Below are positions 1 to 10,619 of a stretch of 64,000 nucleotides of DNA, in pieces; the stretch's first letter is position 1, and every line of letters starts with the position of its first letter. Source of the stretch: Clavelina lepadiformis (Eukaryota > Chordata > Ascidiacea > Aplousobranchia > Clavelinidae); NCBI RefSeq assembly GCF_947623445.1, contig NC_135243.1, positions 24,436,479 through 24,500,478 on the forward strand, written 5' to 3'. The translations under genes and the position numbers were made by a program. A model generated the notes under the pieces. It made no database searches, had not been told where the DNA came from, and saw only the letters and a list, made by a program, of their open reading frames with translations.

Positions 1-344
1 GTCCATGGTTGTCAATTTGGGCTAAGTTCAGATTATTACGTCAGAACGTCTTCGTCAAACTACAAAAATCAGCATCGAATGAACAGTTTTTTTTCCGGTG
101 AAATAGTGACAGCCTTAGATTGACACGACATGCAGCATACGACGAGCTACATATGCGTCGGTCTGCGAAGCTACTTTTGTTTTTAGAAAATCGAAAATCG
201 TGGTTTGCGTTGTTTCTATTTGGAAAGATTTTATGCTTAATTTTGACTGATGAGTGTTCTCACCACTGTATTATTATCACAGAACCTTTCTATACACAGC
301 ATCTTGTGTAGGATAACGTTTGTATAAAGATCTGCAGCCAGAGA
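1..344 (+). promoter_or_regulatory. U1 ADAM 5' flank (putative promoter / 5' leader)
   Basis: This sequence lies directly upstream of the ADAM start codon and recurs in front of every unit. A TATAAA at 323-328 sits only 17 bp before the ATG, too close for an ordinary TATA box. A possible 3' splice site (ctgcag, 331-336) follows it. The ATG may therefore lie just after a cis- or trans-splice acceptor, since many ascidian mRNAs receive a spliced leader. This reading is inference. No transcription start can be fixed from sequence alone. Confidence 0.3.
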
Positions 345-3300
345 ATGACTGAATCATTTCAGCTCGTCTGTTTTAGTTTCATCGCTTGTATTTTTCTACG
401 ATTGTCATCGGTTGTTGGAGATCAGGAGTTTAATACTGAAGAAATCTTCAGTAAGTGTGAAAATAGACATTAGACATACACAAGTTACGACAAGAACCGA
501 CACTCTGCTTCTTCGAGCAGCTACAATGAAGTAATAATTAATTTAAAGGGATAAGTTTTATGTCATCTTTAATTTCTAGACGAACGGAATTTGGGTTCTT
601 TGCCAAATTTTGAGCTGGTTGAAATCGAACAAAAGATAAACGACAAATGGTCAAGAAATTTGAAAACTCAGGTAAATTTTTGTTTGTTAAGGTTCTCGTG
701 AACATTTCTATTACTAGCAGGGCTGTTACTATGATGGTAGTAGCCGAGCGATTAGATTTATTTACATTATTCGGTAAAGTAAAGGGTTTGGCTCGTAATG
801 ATGCTAACTGGGTTCGATACCGTGCAGTGCGACCGTTGCACTGCAATTGGGAATTATGATATTATACCATACTTTAACATGATCACGAGAATTGTTTAAA
901 TGTCAATGTTTATAGGCCTTATCTAGTTGCAGTAAATACCTGCAGAACATCAAAATGAAAAAAAAAACTTGCAAAAAAAAGGAAAATAACCAATAAAATT
1001 TAGTTTGCCTTCCTACCATACTCTGCAGTTTGGATCCAGATTAGAAAGTTTGCTGTTTTGGTTTGGTTGTTTTTGGTGAAAAACTTCCAGTGGAACAAGA
1101 TTAAACAGCAACCATTATTTATACTTGCAATTAATTTTATTTTCCTGTGCACTTTTTCACTCCGATTCAGGACTAGAGCGACTTAGTGACTGCATCATTG
1201 TAAAGTAACAAAGACCGATACCTCAGAACGTTCTCCTACTCTGTGTCATTGCTTGTAGTAGGACAGTTTGTAAAAGGTTTTTTATGTTTTTATCCAACTT
1301 GTTAGACCCAGCCAGGCCTACACAAACACCAAGTCACATTTCACGCTTCGGAAAAATATTTGTTCAAAGATCTTCAGCTAAATGTTGATGTGGTGGATAA
1401 GCATTTTTGTGTGACAGATCCAAATTCCGGGGAGGTTTTGTTTCCAAAGCCAGAGGTATTTTAGAAATCACTAATTTTTTAATAATAATAAATTTAGATA
1501 TAATCTATTTTAAAACATTTTTAATGTACGTTTCAACTATTTTATAACGATGTTAGCATTATTTTCTTAAAATCCAAGAAAATTGAGCTAGCTTAGCCAG
1601 AATAGAGCCTGTGGAAGATGAACTGCCGATTGTTAATTAATTTCAACACAGCCGGTTACCGACACTTTTTTTAAATTGTTTTATCAACTGAAGTTAATTT
1701 TGTTTAATTGTGATGTGACAATGACAGGTAATAATAATATCTTTTAAATGTAGGATTTGAATTTCCGCCAATATACCGGTTATGCCATTCATGGAAACAA
1801 TGATGTCAGCAAAGCAATCGTTCGTACTGAACCTTTTAGGTATCTAATTTGCCATCATTTGAGTGTATTGCTTGTCGCAGTATATTGAGTATACTGTATA
1901 TATATAGTATATATATTGAGTATATATTGAGTACTTTACTTGAGTATATTGTCGCATTAAACTGCTCATCAAATTTACTCATATAAAGAATTCCACAGAG
2001 AAGTTTCTTTAAAACTGTCCGTACCCATTTTTTTCTATCGGATTAAAATTTTCCTTTGTGAAATTAATGATGGTTTCATGATGTCTATGTACACAGAGCT
2101 GACATATTCATGGATGGTGATATTGCCGTAATCCGGCCGGTTCTTTACGACAATGGAACTCTTGGACACGTCCTCTTCAAACTATCAGCTTTGAAGATTC
2201 CAGAAGGTGTCTGTGGAACCGACTTGTTGACCAACATCACCGGAAATGAAAAGTTAAATTTTGGGATCAACACAGGTGTGAGATTTTTCCGTGATTTGAT
2301 TCAAACGTACATACTATAATCACACATATGATGTCTATTGTGATAGATTTTACGTAGCAGAATAACGTTTTTGTTTATCAGATTTTGATGGAATGGAGAG
2401 TGTTCGAAGAAATAAACGAGATATTTCATCACAAACCCGATACATTCATCTGCAATTTGTGTTTACCCAAAACTTTGTAAGTTTTCACACATTTTTGTCA
2501 AAGTCTTATTACAATCATTTTATTAGCGAACGCAGTGTTTGGGTTTGCAATGTTTGCGGACACATTCGGTCGTGTTTGAAACCCGTGTTATGATTATGAA
2601 CTTGTTACAATTTTTCGATCCCTACCCGGTCTCAAAACTCAGTTCCTCAGCTCACAAAGTGATGAGGGTTTTGATGTTTATGCGGAGTTGGTGATGGTAG
2701 TGATGGTAGTGATGGTAACCTTAGTGATGGTAACCTTAGTGATGGTAGTGATGGTACTTACCGACCATAATCAGCAAAGTTTGTGCCATCAACGTATGAT
2801 GATATATTTTAAATAAGCAATTTTTTCCCTTTTAACTTGAAACGTTTTTAACATGAACAGTTGTATTGATTATTTTTTGCTGAAACTGTAAACTGACCGA
2901 AAGCAAACTTTGAAATTGTTTGTTATTTTTTCGTATGTTACAGAATTTCCTTCCAGATGCAGCTGTTTTGAATACGGTCTTTTATTTTGCGAACTACATG
3001 GACACCTTATTTCAACCATTGGGCATTCGTACGGTTGTCAGCAACGTTGAGAACTGGAGGTCGGGAGATCAAATCTTTGTAAACGAAGAGGATCTATATC
3101 AGGTCTGTGCTATCATATTCCATAAACTTGCTTTTAGCAAAGTTGTTCATAGTAACGGGATGTTCGTCTGTCTGTCTGTCCCTGGATTTGTCTCAGGGGG
3201 CCGGATAGCAAGATCGTTTATTTCATGGGCACTGGAAAATGTTTTCAACGTTTTTTAAAATAACAGTAATTTAACAAGTAAATTTTCTCTAATTAACTGT

Positions 3301-6300
3301 AATTTAACTTGTCGTTATGTCAAATGTCTCTGTCTGCTTCACTACACTGCACTTTTGTCACTGTAGTTTGCTACAGTTCAGTAAAATCATTTTCCATAAT
3401 AGTTTTGAGGGAATCAAGACTTAAAAGATAAATAAATCTTTTGCAGACGTTTGTGGACATGACTCGCTACAGATCGATTCGTGTCGCCGTTGACCCTCCC
3501 ACGTCGCCTTGGGTAAAATCCGACCACACCATTTACCTCCGTCAGGGAGGGTTGGGTCTTTTTCGGGAAGAAAACGTCACCAACATTGTTGGGATTGCCC
3601 ACATTGCTGCAATGTGTCAACCAGAATCTATCACCTATTCCTCAGTGAGTTTCATCTTATCCCGTGAGCTTTGCTCTCATATCACGAACTTCGTTTGCTA
3701 CTGTTAATTAGTTGACGACGTCGTTGTGGAAAATATACTTTATTAAACTTTTATTTTTGAAATTTATACTTCAAAAGTTTCACATTTTTTGAACTTGCAG
3801 ATTTATGCGTTGAACAACAGTCTCGGTTTCACCCCTCAACTTTTAACCCACGAAGTTGGCCACAGTCTCGGCCTACGTCACGATGATAATGACCCCAATC
3901 AACCTCAACCTGGTCCATGTTTATGTGAAGAAGGGGACAGAGACTGCATCATGTCTGCAAGACTTCGGTGAGTTTTAAAGTTAAGCGCAAGCTTTGAAAC
4001 CACAACTGAATCAGCAAATGCTGTGAGCATCGAGAATAATTTGCATTATTTTTTTATTCACTAAAATCATTGGAGATTTTATTAGAAATCTATTTTGTAT
4101 TCAGGAGCGATCGTCCGTTTCCCACAGAGTGGTCCAATTGCAGCATCAAGCAACTTAAAGTTGAACTTGAACTATCGACCGGGCGTTGCCTCCTCGATAA
4201 GCCGGAGATTGCGTCATTGATCCCTCGCTCGTCGTGTGGGAATAAGATTGTGGAGCTGGGAGAAGAATGTGACTGTGGTACGGTGGTGGAATGTACAAGG
4301 TAAGTTTTTAACGTTTTTACAGTTGCTCGTTTATGGACTGAACTATTAATTGTTTCTCTTACAATTCAGTTTTATATCTAAGTTAAGTTACAAAGCTTTT
4401 AATGAAATCATACAAATGCAAAGATTGAAATTAGTTGCTTCTCGTTGTATTTTTTCCAGTCGATGAATATGTTTGATGATAATTAATTAATACAAGACCC
4501 ACATTTTAGCATAACAGAGAATTTAAAACATTAAATTTTCTATTTTCTTGTGGAAACACTTAGTCGATGTTGCAACCCGGCAACTTGTTTGCTTTGGGAC
4601 TTTGCGGAGTGTGATTCGGAGGCGTGCTGTCTCTCGCATCAGTGCAAGGTCGCCCCACCCGGTACTCAATGCAGGGAATCTTGTGGTGATTGCGATCTGC
4701 CAGAATACTGCAATGGACAGAACAAATCTGTGAGTTGAAAAGCTGCCACAAAAATAAAATTTCCTGGAATTTATTTTTGTTTAATAATTCTAATTTTATA
4801 GTTTTTTTTAAAACATACTTTAAATATAAATCTTGTATAGAAATAGAAATCTTTTTGCTTAAATTTCATTTTCTAAGTTAGAAATAATTATTAGATTTAA
4901 ATTCTTAAACAAACTATTTAGGCTTTGAAATTTAATAATTTAAGTCATTGCTTAAATTGAGAAAAGAAACAGCAAAAAATGTGAAAATGACCAACTACCT
5001 TTACAATTATTCAGTGCCCAGCGAACCGCTTGGTAGAAGATGGTGGACTTTGTAGTAACGGGACTAATCGCTGCAGTGGCGGGATCTGCATTAGCCGTGA
5101 TCGAATGTGCCAGTTATCGTATGGTCCAGGTTGATGAAAAAATTTCTATCATTTGTATTTTATTTAAAACATTTCCAACTGCAATATTGAGTTTAAGGCT
5201 CAATGATGTAATTACGCTGTTCAGTTGTTTTCACTATACTGAGAATTGATTAATACTAACAACAAAATCTTGTTTAACGCAGATTCAAGCTACGCTCATT
5301 CCTGTGATGTTTTCAACACACTGGGAATTGCTTCTGGCAATTGTGGTCTCAATTTTACTTCAACAACCTCACCGTATATTGCTTGTACATTGAAGTGAGG
5401 TTTTATAACATTCTCACCTGTTTCTTGTTGTTGGATGATGACAAAGTGTTGCAAGGATCAAATGGTTCCATTAATTTCAAGTGTGCATGCAAATATATCA
5501 CATGTATGCTCAGAGTTTAAGAGCTTGGTTGGAAATCAGTTTATTAAGTTTTTATTTATGTCAATTGTACGTTTCTTTTTGCTGTAGCAACATTGAATGT
5601 GGTAAATTCTACTGCGTCATCCCTTCATTTGTGCGAGGTCCCATCGATCGTGATTTGTTTTACCTAACTCCTGCAACAAACGAAACCTGTGTGGTCCAAG
5701 TGCGTAACCCAGATATAGGATTTATCGACACAACCTACGTCAGCCAATGGATGGGTTGTGCTGATAATTCAAAGGTAACTTTCTACTTGTGACTATTTTA
5801 GATGTCAATATTTTTACAGCTTCATACAATCGGATGTATTATTCCATGTTCGATTTTGGCTGTAACTTGCTCCTATTCGAGAATCATATCAAACTGACAA
5901 AAACGTTTCATATCACAACGCTGATAATCATGTTATCCCCAGTCGCTCGTTGAAGAGCAATAAACATCTACTGAGCAATCACTTCTACTGTAGGGCTCTA
6001 TAAAAAAAATAGATTAATGGCACCGGTACATAAAATTGGAAGCAGAATAGAAGCAGTAATTAGTTGTATTTATGTTTTGCCAGGTGTGCAGGAATGCTGC
6101 TTGTGTTGATTTCACGTCAACTTGCCCAAACAACTGCAGTGGAAATGGGGTAAGTTGCAGCTGATTAACTTTGTACTTGTATTACCACAAGTGACGTCAC
6201 TTTGCTGAAAACAAACATCACCTGCAAGTAAATTCCTATCATTGGTGTCATATTCCGTGGTTGCACAGTAACACAAGAGTTATAGTTAACACAATAGTTA

Positions 6301-6574
6301 AGAATATCTTATTGAAAATATAAAATTTTATTTATACAGTAGCGATAAAATGATAATAATTCAGTCGTTAATCGATCATTTACAGGCTTAAAGTTATTAG
6401 CAATGTGGCTGCTGCACAGACTTGAAACTTTAAGTCGTACGTTAATCTTTCAACACCAATCTTTCATAGATCTGCAACGACAACGGAAACTGTCACTGCT
6501 TCGATGGCTTTGCTCCTCCAGATTGCTTCTCTCCTGGTGGTGGAGGAAGTGTTGATAGCGGGCCACCCCCCTGA
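345..6574 (+). CDS. U1 ADAM-family metalloprotease-disintegrin, 725 aa, 16 exons
   Basis: Exons: 345-450, 580-671, 1306-1455, 1754-1839, 2097-2275, 2382-2476, 2944-3102, 3447-3644, 3801-3967, 4105-4299, 4564-4729, 5015-5129, 5283-5394, 5588-5774, 6084-6149, 6470-6574. All junctions are GT-AG and stay in phase (2,178 nt). Seen in order: hydrophobic signal peptide (about 1-26); prodomain with VCG candidate cysteine switch (C184); furin-like RNKR (214-217); catalytic domain with [12 protein letters not shown] (372-383), the reprolysin HExxHxxGxxHD zinc site, and a CIM Met-turn (M406); disintegrin from C455; cysteine-rich exons 12-14; EGF-like exons 15-16; a [10 protein letters not shown] linker typical of ADAMs; then TGA. 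ADAMs cleave cell-surface or matrix proteins and bind integrins. No transmembrane segment follows, so the predicted product is secreted. The disintegrin loop is [14 protein letters not shown], with an extra cysteine. The larger introns (such as 672-1305) show nothing recognisable. Confidence 0.92.
1880..1942. repeat. TA-rich simple repeat in U1 intron 4
   Basis: A run of tatattgagta/tatatatagta motifs lies in the intron between ADAM exons 4 and 5. The same tract is in U4 (about 45866-45928) but absent from U2, U3 and U5, which makes it a marker for U1/U4 kinship in this part of the gene. Confidence 0.7.
2718..2747. repeat. 15-bp intronic minisatellite, 2 copies (U1 intron 6)
   Basis: Two copies of the 15-mer accttagtgatggta lie between ADAM exons 6 and 7, flanked by shorter gtgatggta repeats. 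This is the low-copy allele of the array that is expanded in U3 and U5. Confidence 0.9.
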
Positions 6575-6614
6575 ATGATATAAGTGAGAAGTCTATTAAA
6601 TTGTCACCTATGTG

Positions 6615-6990
6615 CAGAGGTGGGCAGTCGGTACGTTAAAAGTACCGTCGGTAGCGGTACCGGTACTTGGCAAAAAGTGTAATGACGTTCGCGGTATACG
6701 CTATTGTTTCAAAGAAGTAGCTTGGTACTTTGCCGGTACTCGGTACGTTTTGTGCAGCGGATCCTGCTGTAAGTGCAATCTTTGTCTAATTATTGGGTCC
6801 AATTAAAGGTTACTTCAGGTGATAAGTGATTTCACTCCTTGCGCCTTTATTAGACGTTTGTAGATTAAAACAAGAACAAAAAGCGCTAAAATTGGCATTA
6901 AGGTTTAGTTAAAATGAAGATTTTGAAGACATATTTCTCAAAGCCTCGAAGTAAACATTTTAAAATTACCGAGTACCGAAATTGCAAATT
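6615..6990. mobile_element. Degenerate hAT-like GGTACC-rich element (U1)
   Basis: The element starts with CAGAGGTGGGCAG, a hAT-like terminal sequence, followed by repeated GGTACC/GTACCG-type motifs. It lies 40 bp after the ADAM stop. Only the left end is clear; the matching right end is seen only in U3 (36495). There is no transposase ORF and no clear target duplication. The right boundary given is approximate. Confidence 0.45.
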
Positions 6991-7225
6991 TTTAATACTG
7001 CATTGTTAGCCTATGAATGTACTGATTGACTGATAGTATTTTAGTGCTTTAAGCTCGTCCATAATTATAATTTTAGATTTTTTCAAGGCATCTAGTCAAT
7101 TATTTTAATTTTATATCAATGTATAATCATATAGTCGCATTATATTTTATGAAAATTATGAAAATATTTGCTATTCAGCGACTCTAGAATAATGCATAAA
7201 CGTTTTTCTACTCGTCTCTGCACAG

Positions 7226-7255
7226 ACACCCAACCTCAACCCGCTGTGTGTCGTC
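7226..7255 (+). pseudogene. Relic of ZP exon 19 (U1)
   Basis: Thirty bases after a conserved acceptor match the start of the U3 ZP exon at 37697. The sequence then jumps to unrelated intronic DNA, so the rest of this exon and all of ZP exon 20 have been deleted. U4 carries the same truncated exon near 50909. Confidence 0.75.
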
Positions 7256-7452
7256 ATTTATTGTTTATTGTTTATAAATGTTATCTTAACACTTTTACTG
7301 TTTGTTTTGTGCTGGGGACGAATTTATTGTTTATTATTTTCTTCATCTTGCCTTGTTAGGTGATATTCACATTTTTTGTCTCACTGGTGTATCAAGAATT
7401 CGATGTATGTTACGTCATAATGATCATTGTTAAATAACATTACATTTTGCAG

Positions 7453-7876
7453 TTTGATCATCATCAGTGCAACAGATACCGCGACATTTTCGGTTGACTT
7501 TCTGCTTTTTCGAGACGTCAATTTTGCGATTCCGATCACAGCGAACGACAATGACGTCACAGTGAACACGCTTGTGTACGCGATATTTCGTCTGAACAAC
7601 GCATATGAAGGTTTTCTCTTCTTCTCCGTCTTTGAGTTTTGTCCCAACTTCCTCACACGATCGTTTGAAGACGAAGTTATTCAACGTTCTTTGGCAGCGA
7701 CTGGTTTCGTCAATCTAAATATTTCTCTGCTCTTTAGCCTCAGTCCTGCAACAGCAAAAAACGTCGTCGCCGTGACGTCATGGAAATGGATAAAGGCGCA
7801 CTGGAAAGTGACGTCATCACTTATGGACCTCTTCGGCTCATCGGAAGATAACTTTCTTATAGAACTGTCAAGCTAA
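7453..7876 (+). pseudogene. ZP-domain relic: exon 21 fused to terminal exon (U1)
   Basis: This corresponds to U3 ZP exon 21 (38582-38753) joined directly to the U3 terminal exon (39781-40020). A deletion has removed the two exons that carry the ZP-C cysteines. The reading frame stays open across the scar, with AYEGFLF running into SVFEFCPNF. Upstream ZP exons are missing or truncated and the ADAM frame stops at 6574, so this is probably untranslated 3' sequence. An undetected transcript cannot be excluded, because the frame is still open here and in U4. Confidence 0.7.
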
Positions 7877-8004
7877 TCTAAAGTGACGTCATATTATATC
7901 CAGAAAATAATCCACGTAGTTCATATGATTTCTATGTGAAGGACATGTACGTGAGAGAAAAACTGGTCGAATCCCTCCGATGGAAGCGGCATTTTGTGAC
8001 GTCA
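7552..8004. promoter_or_regulatory. Cluster of five CRE-type octamers (U1)
   Basis: The palindrome TGACGTCA occurs at 7552, 7773, 7809, 7884 and 7997, five perfect copies in about 450 bp. This octamer is the classical CREB/ATF binding site. The first three lie in ZP relic sequence and the others in the 3' flank. Whether they act as an enhancer for the ADAM gene or gene B is unknown. Confidence 0.35.
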
Positions 8005-8148
8005 TACTTGATTGATTGTTGTAGTGTTTTACTAGATCAACCGCCATGTTTTAACTTGTACGATTGCACGTTAACACTTTTCGAAACTAGACAGCATTTT
8101 GTAAATTTTATTTACCTTGATATATTCAGTTCACAGAGAAACCGATTC

Positions 8149-8154
8149 AATAAA
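8149..8154 (+). terminator. AATAAA polyadenylation signal (U1, distal)
   Basis: A canonical AATAAA lies about 270 bp after the ZP relic and is conserved at 23106 (U2) and 51832 (U4). It is a candidate distal poly(A) site for the ADAM transcript. A closer ATTAAA at 6595-6600 lies 20 bp after the ADAM stop and is an alternative. Confidence 0.4.
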
Positions 8155-9656
8155 CTTTACTCGTCTTAAATCACCAGCAAATGCTATTTTCTATTCCAAA
8201 GTGTTCTGTGGTTGGACAATAAAGATAATCTCTGTATTGGATAGGAAGTTATGACTGTGTTATGAATATTCACATTGCTTCGTCACTTAGTGGTGGGTGG
8301 TAAATTAAGAAGCGTATTGCTTCCGCTTTCCAATCTTTCCCAGTGTTAATTGTGCCCACGTATGCAGGTGACAGCACGGAAGATATTGCTTTAGTTTATT
8401 TATTGCTAGTTGGCTTTCTACAATTGTCAACAGTCATGCCAAGTGATTGGAATTGGTAATCTTGTGTATTGCTTAGTGTGCAGGTGCTTACTTCAAAAGA
8501 AGTCGACCAAAATAACAAGCTACTTGCGCGCTTTGATTTAACTAGTTACTGCAGTAACATTTTATGTTAAAATAGTTGCTAACCAGACACGGTTATGTGA
8601 GAATATTGGTCGTCATGGTCACCATCGTTTTGTTGCTGAATTTGTAAAATTGTCACTAAATTTTGTTTCGAGAGGTCTCATGGTTTATTACAACAGTATT
8701 ACACCGGCTGTCGAACACGCAACTCAGAGTTCTAACTATTCAACTACAAAGCAGACTCAGAGTTATTGCTTCCGCATTTTCGACCTGGAGATGAAGGCGC
8801 TGTCGCGTATTACGTCACAATAGTAATTTCCGTGCAGCGCAAGACGTGATTCATCGACGTGAACCTAGACGGTTCTTGAGCGGTTGAAAGTTGAAACGTA
8901 ATCTGCATCAGACTTTGAACAAAAGTTGATATTTGCGAATAATACCATGATATTTATAGAATGTATTAAGACATAAGCAACAATGGACGACATGTTGCGG
9001 TCAGCAAGTCAGGTGACTCACGAAAGAAACGTTGTTTAATTAAGCTACGTAACAATTTATCATTATGACGCAACTAACAGTCATAATGCTGTTCGCTGCT
9101 CATTTTTTGAAAAGACCAAACGTGCGACCTGCTGTCATGATAATTTATTGCCAAATACGTGCGTTTGTTCGTAGTCTGCTTACTCATTCGCTGCCATCTA
9201 AAATCCGTTAAAAGCCAGCCAACCGAGACGTTTTCGAACGTCACAGAGCTTTACGTCCGTTTGTTTGTAAACGTTGAAAGCTAACTAACGTCACGGAGCT
9301 GCCGGCATATTTTGACGTTGATGGCATGATTTTCAGAGGCCCCTTAAAATATTGTTAAATGCTCTTTTTAAGTTACCTTAACCCAACTGTTTATTCTTGG
9401 CCACTTGAGTAAAGTTTTTATTTACGACGTTGAGATGCCAAAACTATCTTTGATCCGTTTGCAGTGCGTTACGAGGTTATCTTGGGTTTATGTATGATCT
9501 ATGCCTTATACTAGTATTTCAACCCAAAAGCTTATTCTTGGCCACTTGAGTAAAGTTTTTATTTACGACGGATAAATCAAAACTATCTTTGAACCGTTAC
9601 CTCAATAGACAAGTCAGTTAGTTCAATTAGTTGTGAATAAGGTTTAGTGAAGTATT
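8155..9656. other. Intergenic region between ADAM/ZP relic and gene B (U1)
   Basis: About 1.5 kb between the two genes, repeated in U2 and U4. I see no protein-coding pattern. The part just before gene B presumably contains its promoter, but no TATA box is convincing. A roughly 50-bp segment (ttattcttggccacttgag and its flank) occurs twice, near 9391 and 9532, in U1. Confidence 0.5.
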
Positions 9657-9879
9657 ATGGCTCAGGTGCGTGAAATCGATGCATCTGACTTCACTGGCAG
9701 AGACCTACTCAAGTCCTTTGAAGATGAAGTGGACGGAGATGAATGGGAAGTGGGAAATAGTTTCACTTTTACCGGTATTCCTTTTTCAATCACAATTACA
9801 GCAAATCCAACTGACAATCAGCCAGGAAATCCGTCAGCAATTCTGAATCTGAGGAAATCCGTCAGCTGAAATCCGTCTG

Positions 9880-9968
9880 CAATTAATCACAATTATTAAT
9901 CACAATCACAATCACAATCACAATTAATCACAATCACAATCACAATTAATCACAATCACAATTAATCC
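9880..9968. repeat. aatcacaat simple repeat inside U1 gene B
   Basis: Irregular repeats of aatcacaat and attaatcac form the core of the 160-bp insertion in gene B exon 1. Similar letters occur in the normal exon just upstream (caatcacaattacagc at 9787), so the array could have grown from the exon itself by slippage. Confidence 0.8.
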
Positions 9969-10150
9969 AACTGACAATCAGCCAGGAAATGGGCTGCTTT
10001 CTATTGACAACGTTGCATCAACATGGTCGAAGTTTAACGATATTTTATCAGACACAGCTTTCAAAGATAAATATGAAACGTTTTTGGAAAACAAACTTAA
10101 TTCGCCACTTGTGAACGACTTCGAGAGAATGGAGTTAGCTTGTTGTGTGC

Positions 10151-10263
10151 TGCTCTTGTTTGAGATCGCTCGAAGTCGTTCGAATGTTGTGCTCTGCTCT
10201 TGTTTGAGATCGCTCGAAGTCGTTCGAATGTTGTGCTCTGCTCTTGTTTGAGATCGCTCGAAG
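10151..10263. repeat. 44-bp tandem triplication in U1 gene B exon 1
   Basis: The segment containing gctcttgtttgagatcgctc occurs three times with a 44-bp period. U2 and U4 have it once. The two extra copies add 88 bp and shift the frame. Confidence 0.85.
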
Positions 10264-10566
10264 GGTTGAGAATGAGAGAGGGATCGATGAAACATTTCTC
10301 ACAAGAGATGAAGTGGACGAAGCGATCGACAAAGCGTTAAACTGTGAGTTGGGAAGCTCATTGACAGGAATATTTTGCGGCAGCATAATGACAAGAAGAA
10401 GCAACTATGACGAAATCATGAGCATGTAAGGTTTATTTACTATTTCGAGCTGTTTTGATTGAAAGTGACCGCGTGCTTTATTATTGGGTTGCGGAAATCC
10501 AATAAGAGCTCTGGTTTATAAGAACTTGCGCTTTTTACTTCGTTTGTAAATATGCGAGCCCGAGCA

Positions 10567-10619
10567 GAACCCGAATCCAAACCCGAACCCGAATCCGAAC
10601 CCGAACCCGAACCCGAAAG
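10567..10619. repeat. (CCCGAA)n simple repeat in gene B intron 1
   Basis: A hexamer repeat with variants (cccgaa, ccgaat, cccaaa) lies between gene B exons 1 and 2. Shorter versions are near 25160-25200 in U2 and 53860-53895 in U4. Confidence 0.8.

Noticed and set aside
323..328. TATA box of the U1 ADAM gene
   Set aside because: TATAAA is only 17 bp upstream of the start codon, too close to direct a transcript that includes the ATG in a normal leader.
4548..4733. Alternative frame [13 protein letters not shown] over the disintegrin exon, and the antisense frame beside it, in every unit
   Set aside because: Both are shadows of exon 11. The cysteine-rich frame has the conserved disintegrin pattern and correct splice phases.
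345..6574. Classification as a venom-type metalloproteinase
   Set aside because: Snake P-III enzymes share the protease, disintegrin and cysteine-rich domains, but these genes add EGF-like exons and the ADAM linker, and the U3 copy a ZP module. ADAM is the better family name; nothing indicates a toxin.
7936..8169. 77-codon open frame MKDMYVREKLVESL downstream of the U1 ZP relic, also at 51619-51852
   Set aside because: It is broken in U2 (stop after the first codons) and in U3, and has no recognisable domain. It is more likely 3' flanking sequence.
10567..10619. Telomere-like repeat
   Set aside because: The unit is CCCGAA with variants, short and intronic. It does not match the TTAGGG telomere motif and shows no sign of an interstitial telomere fusion.
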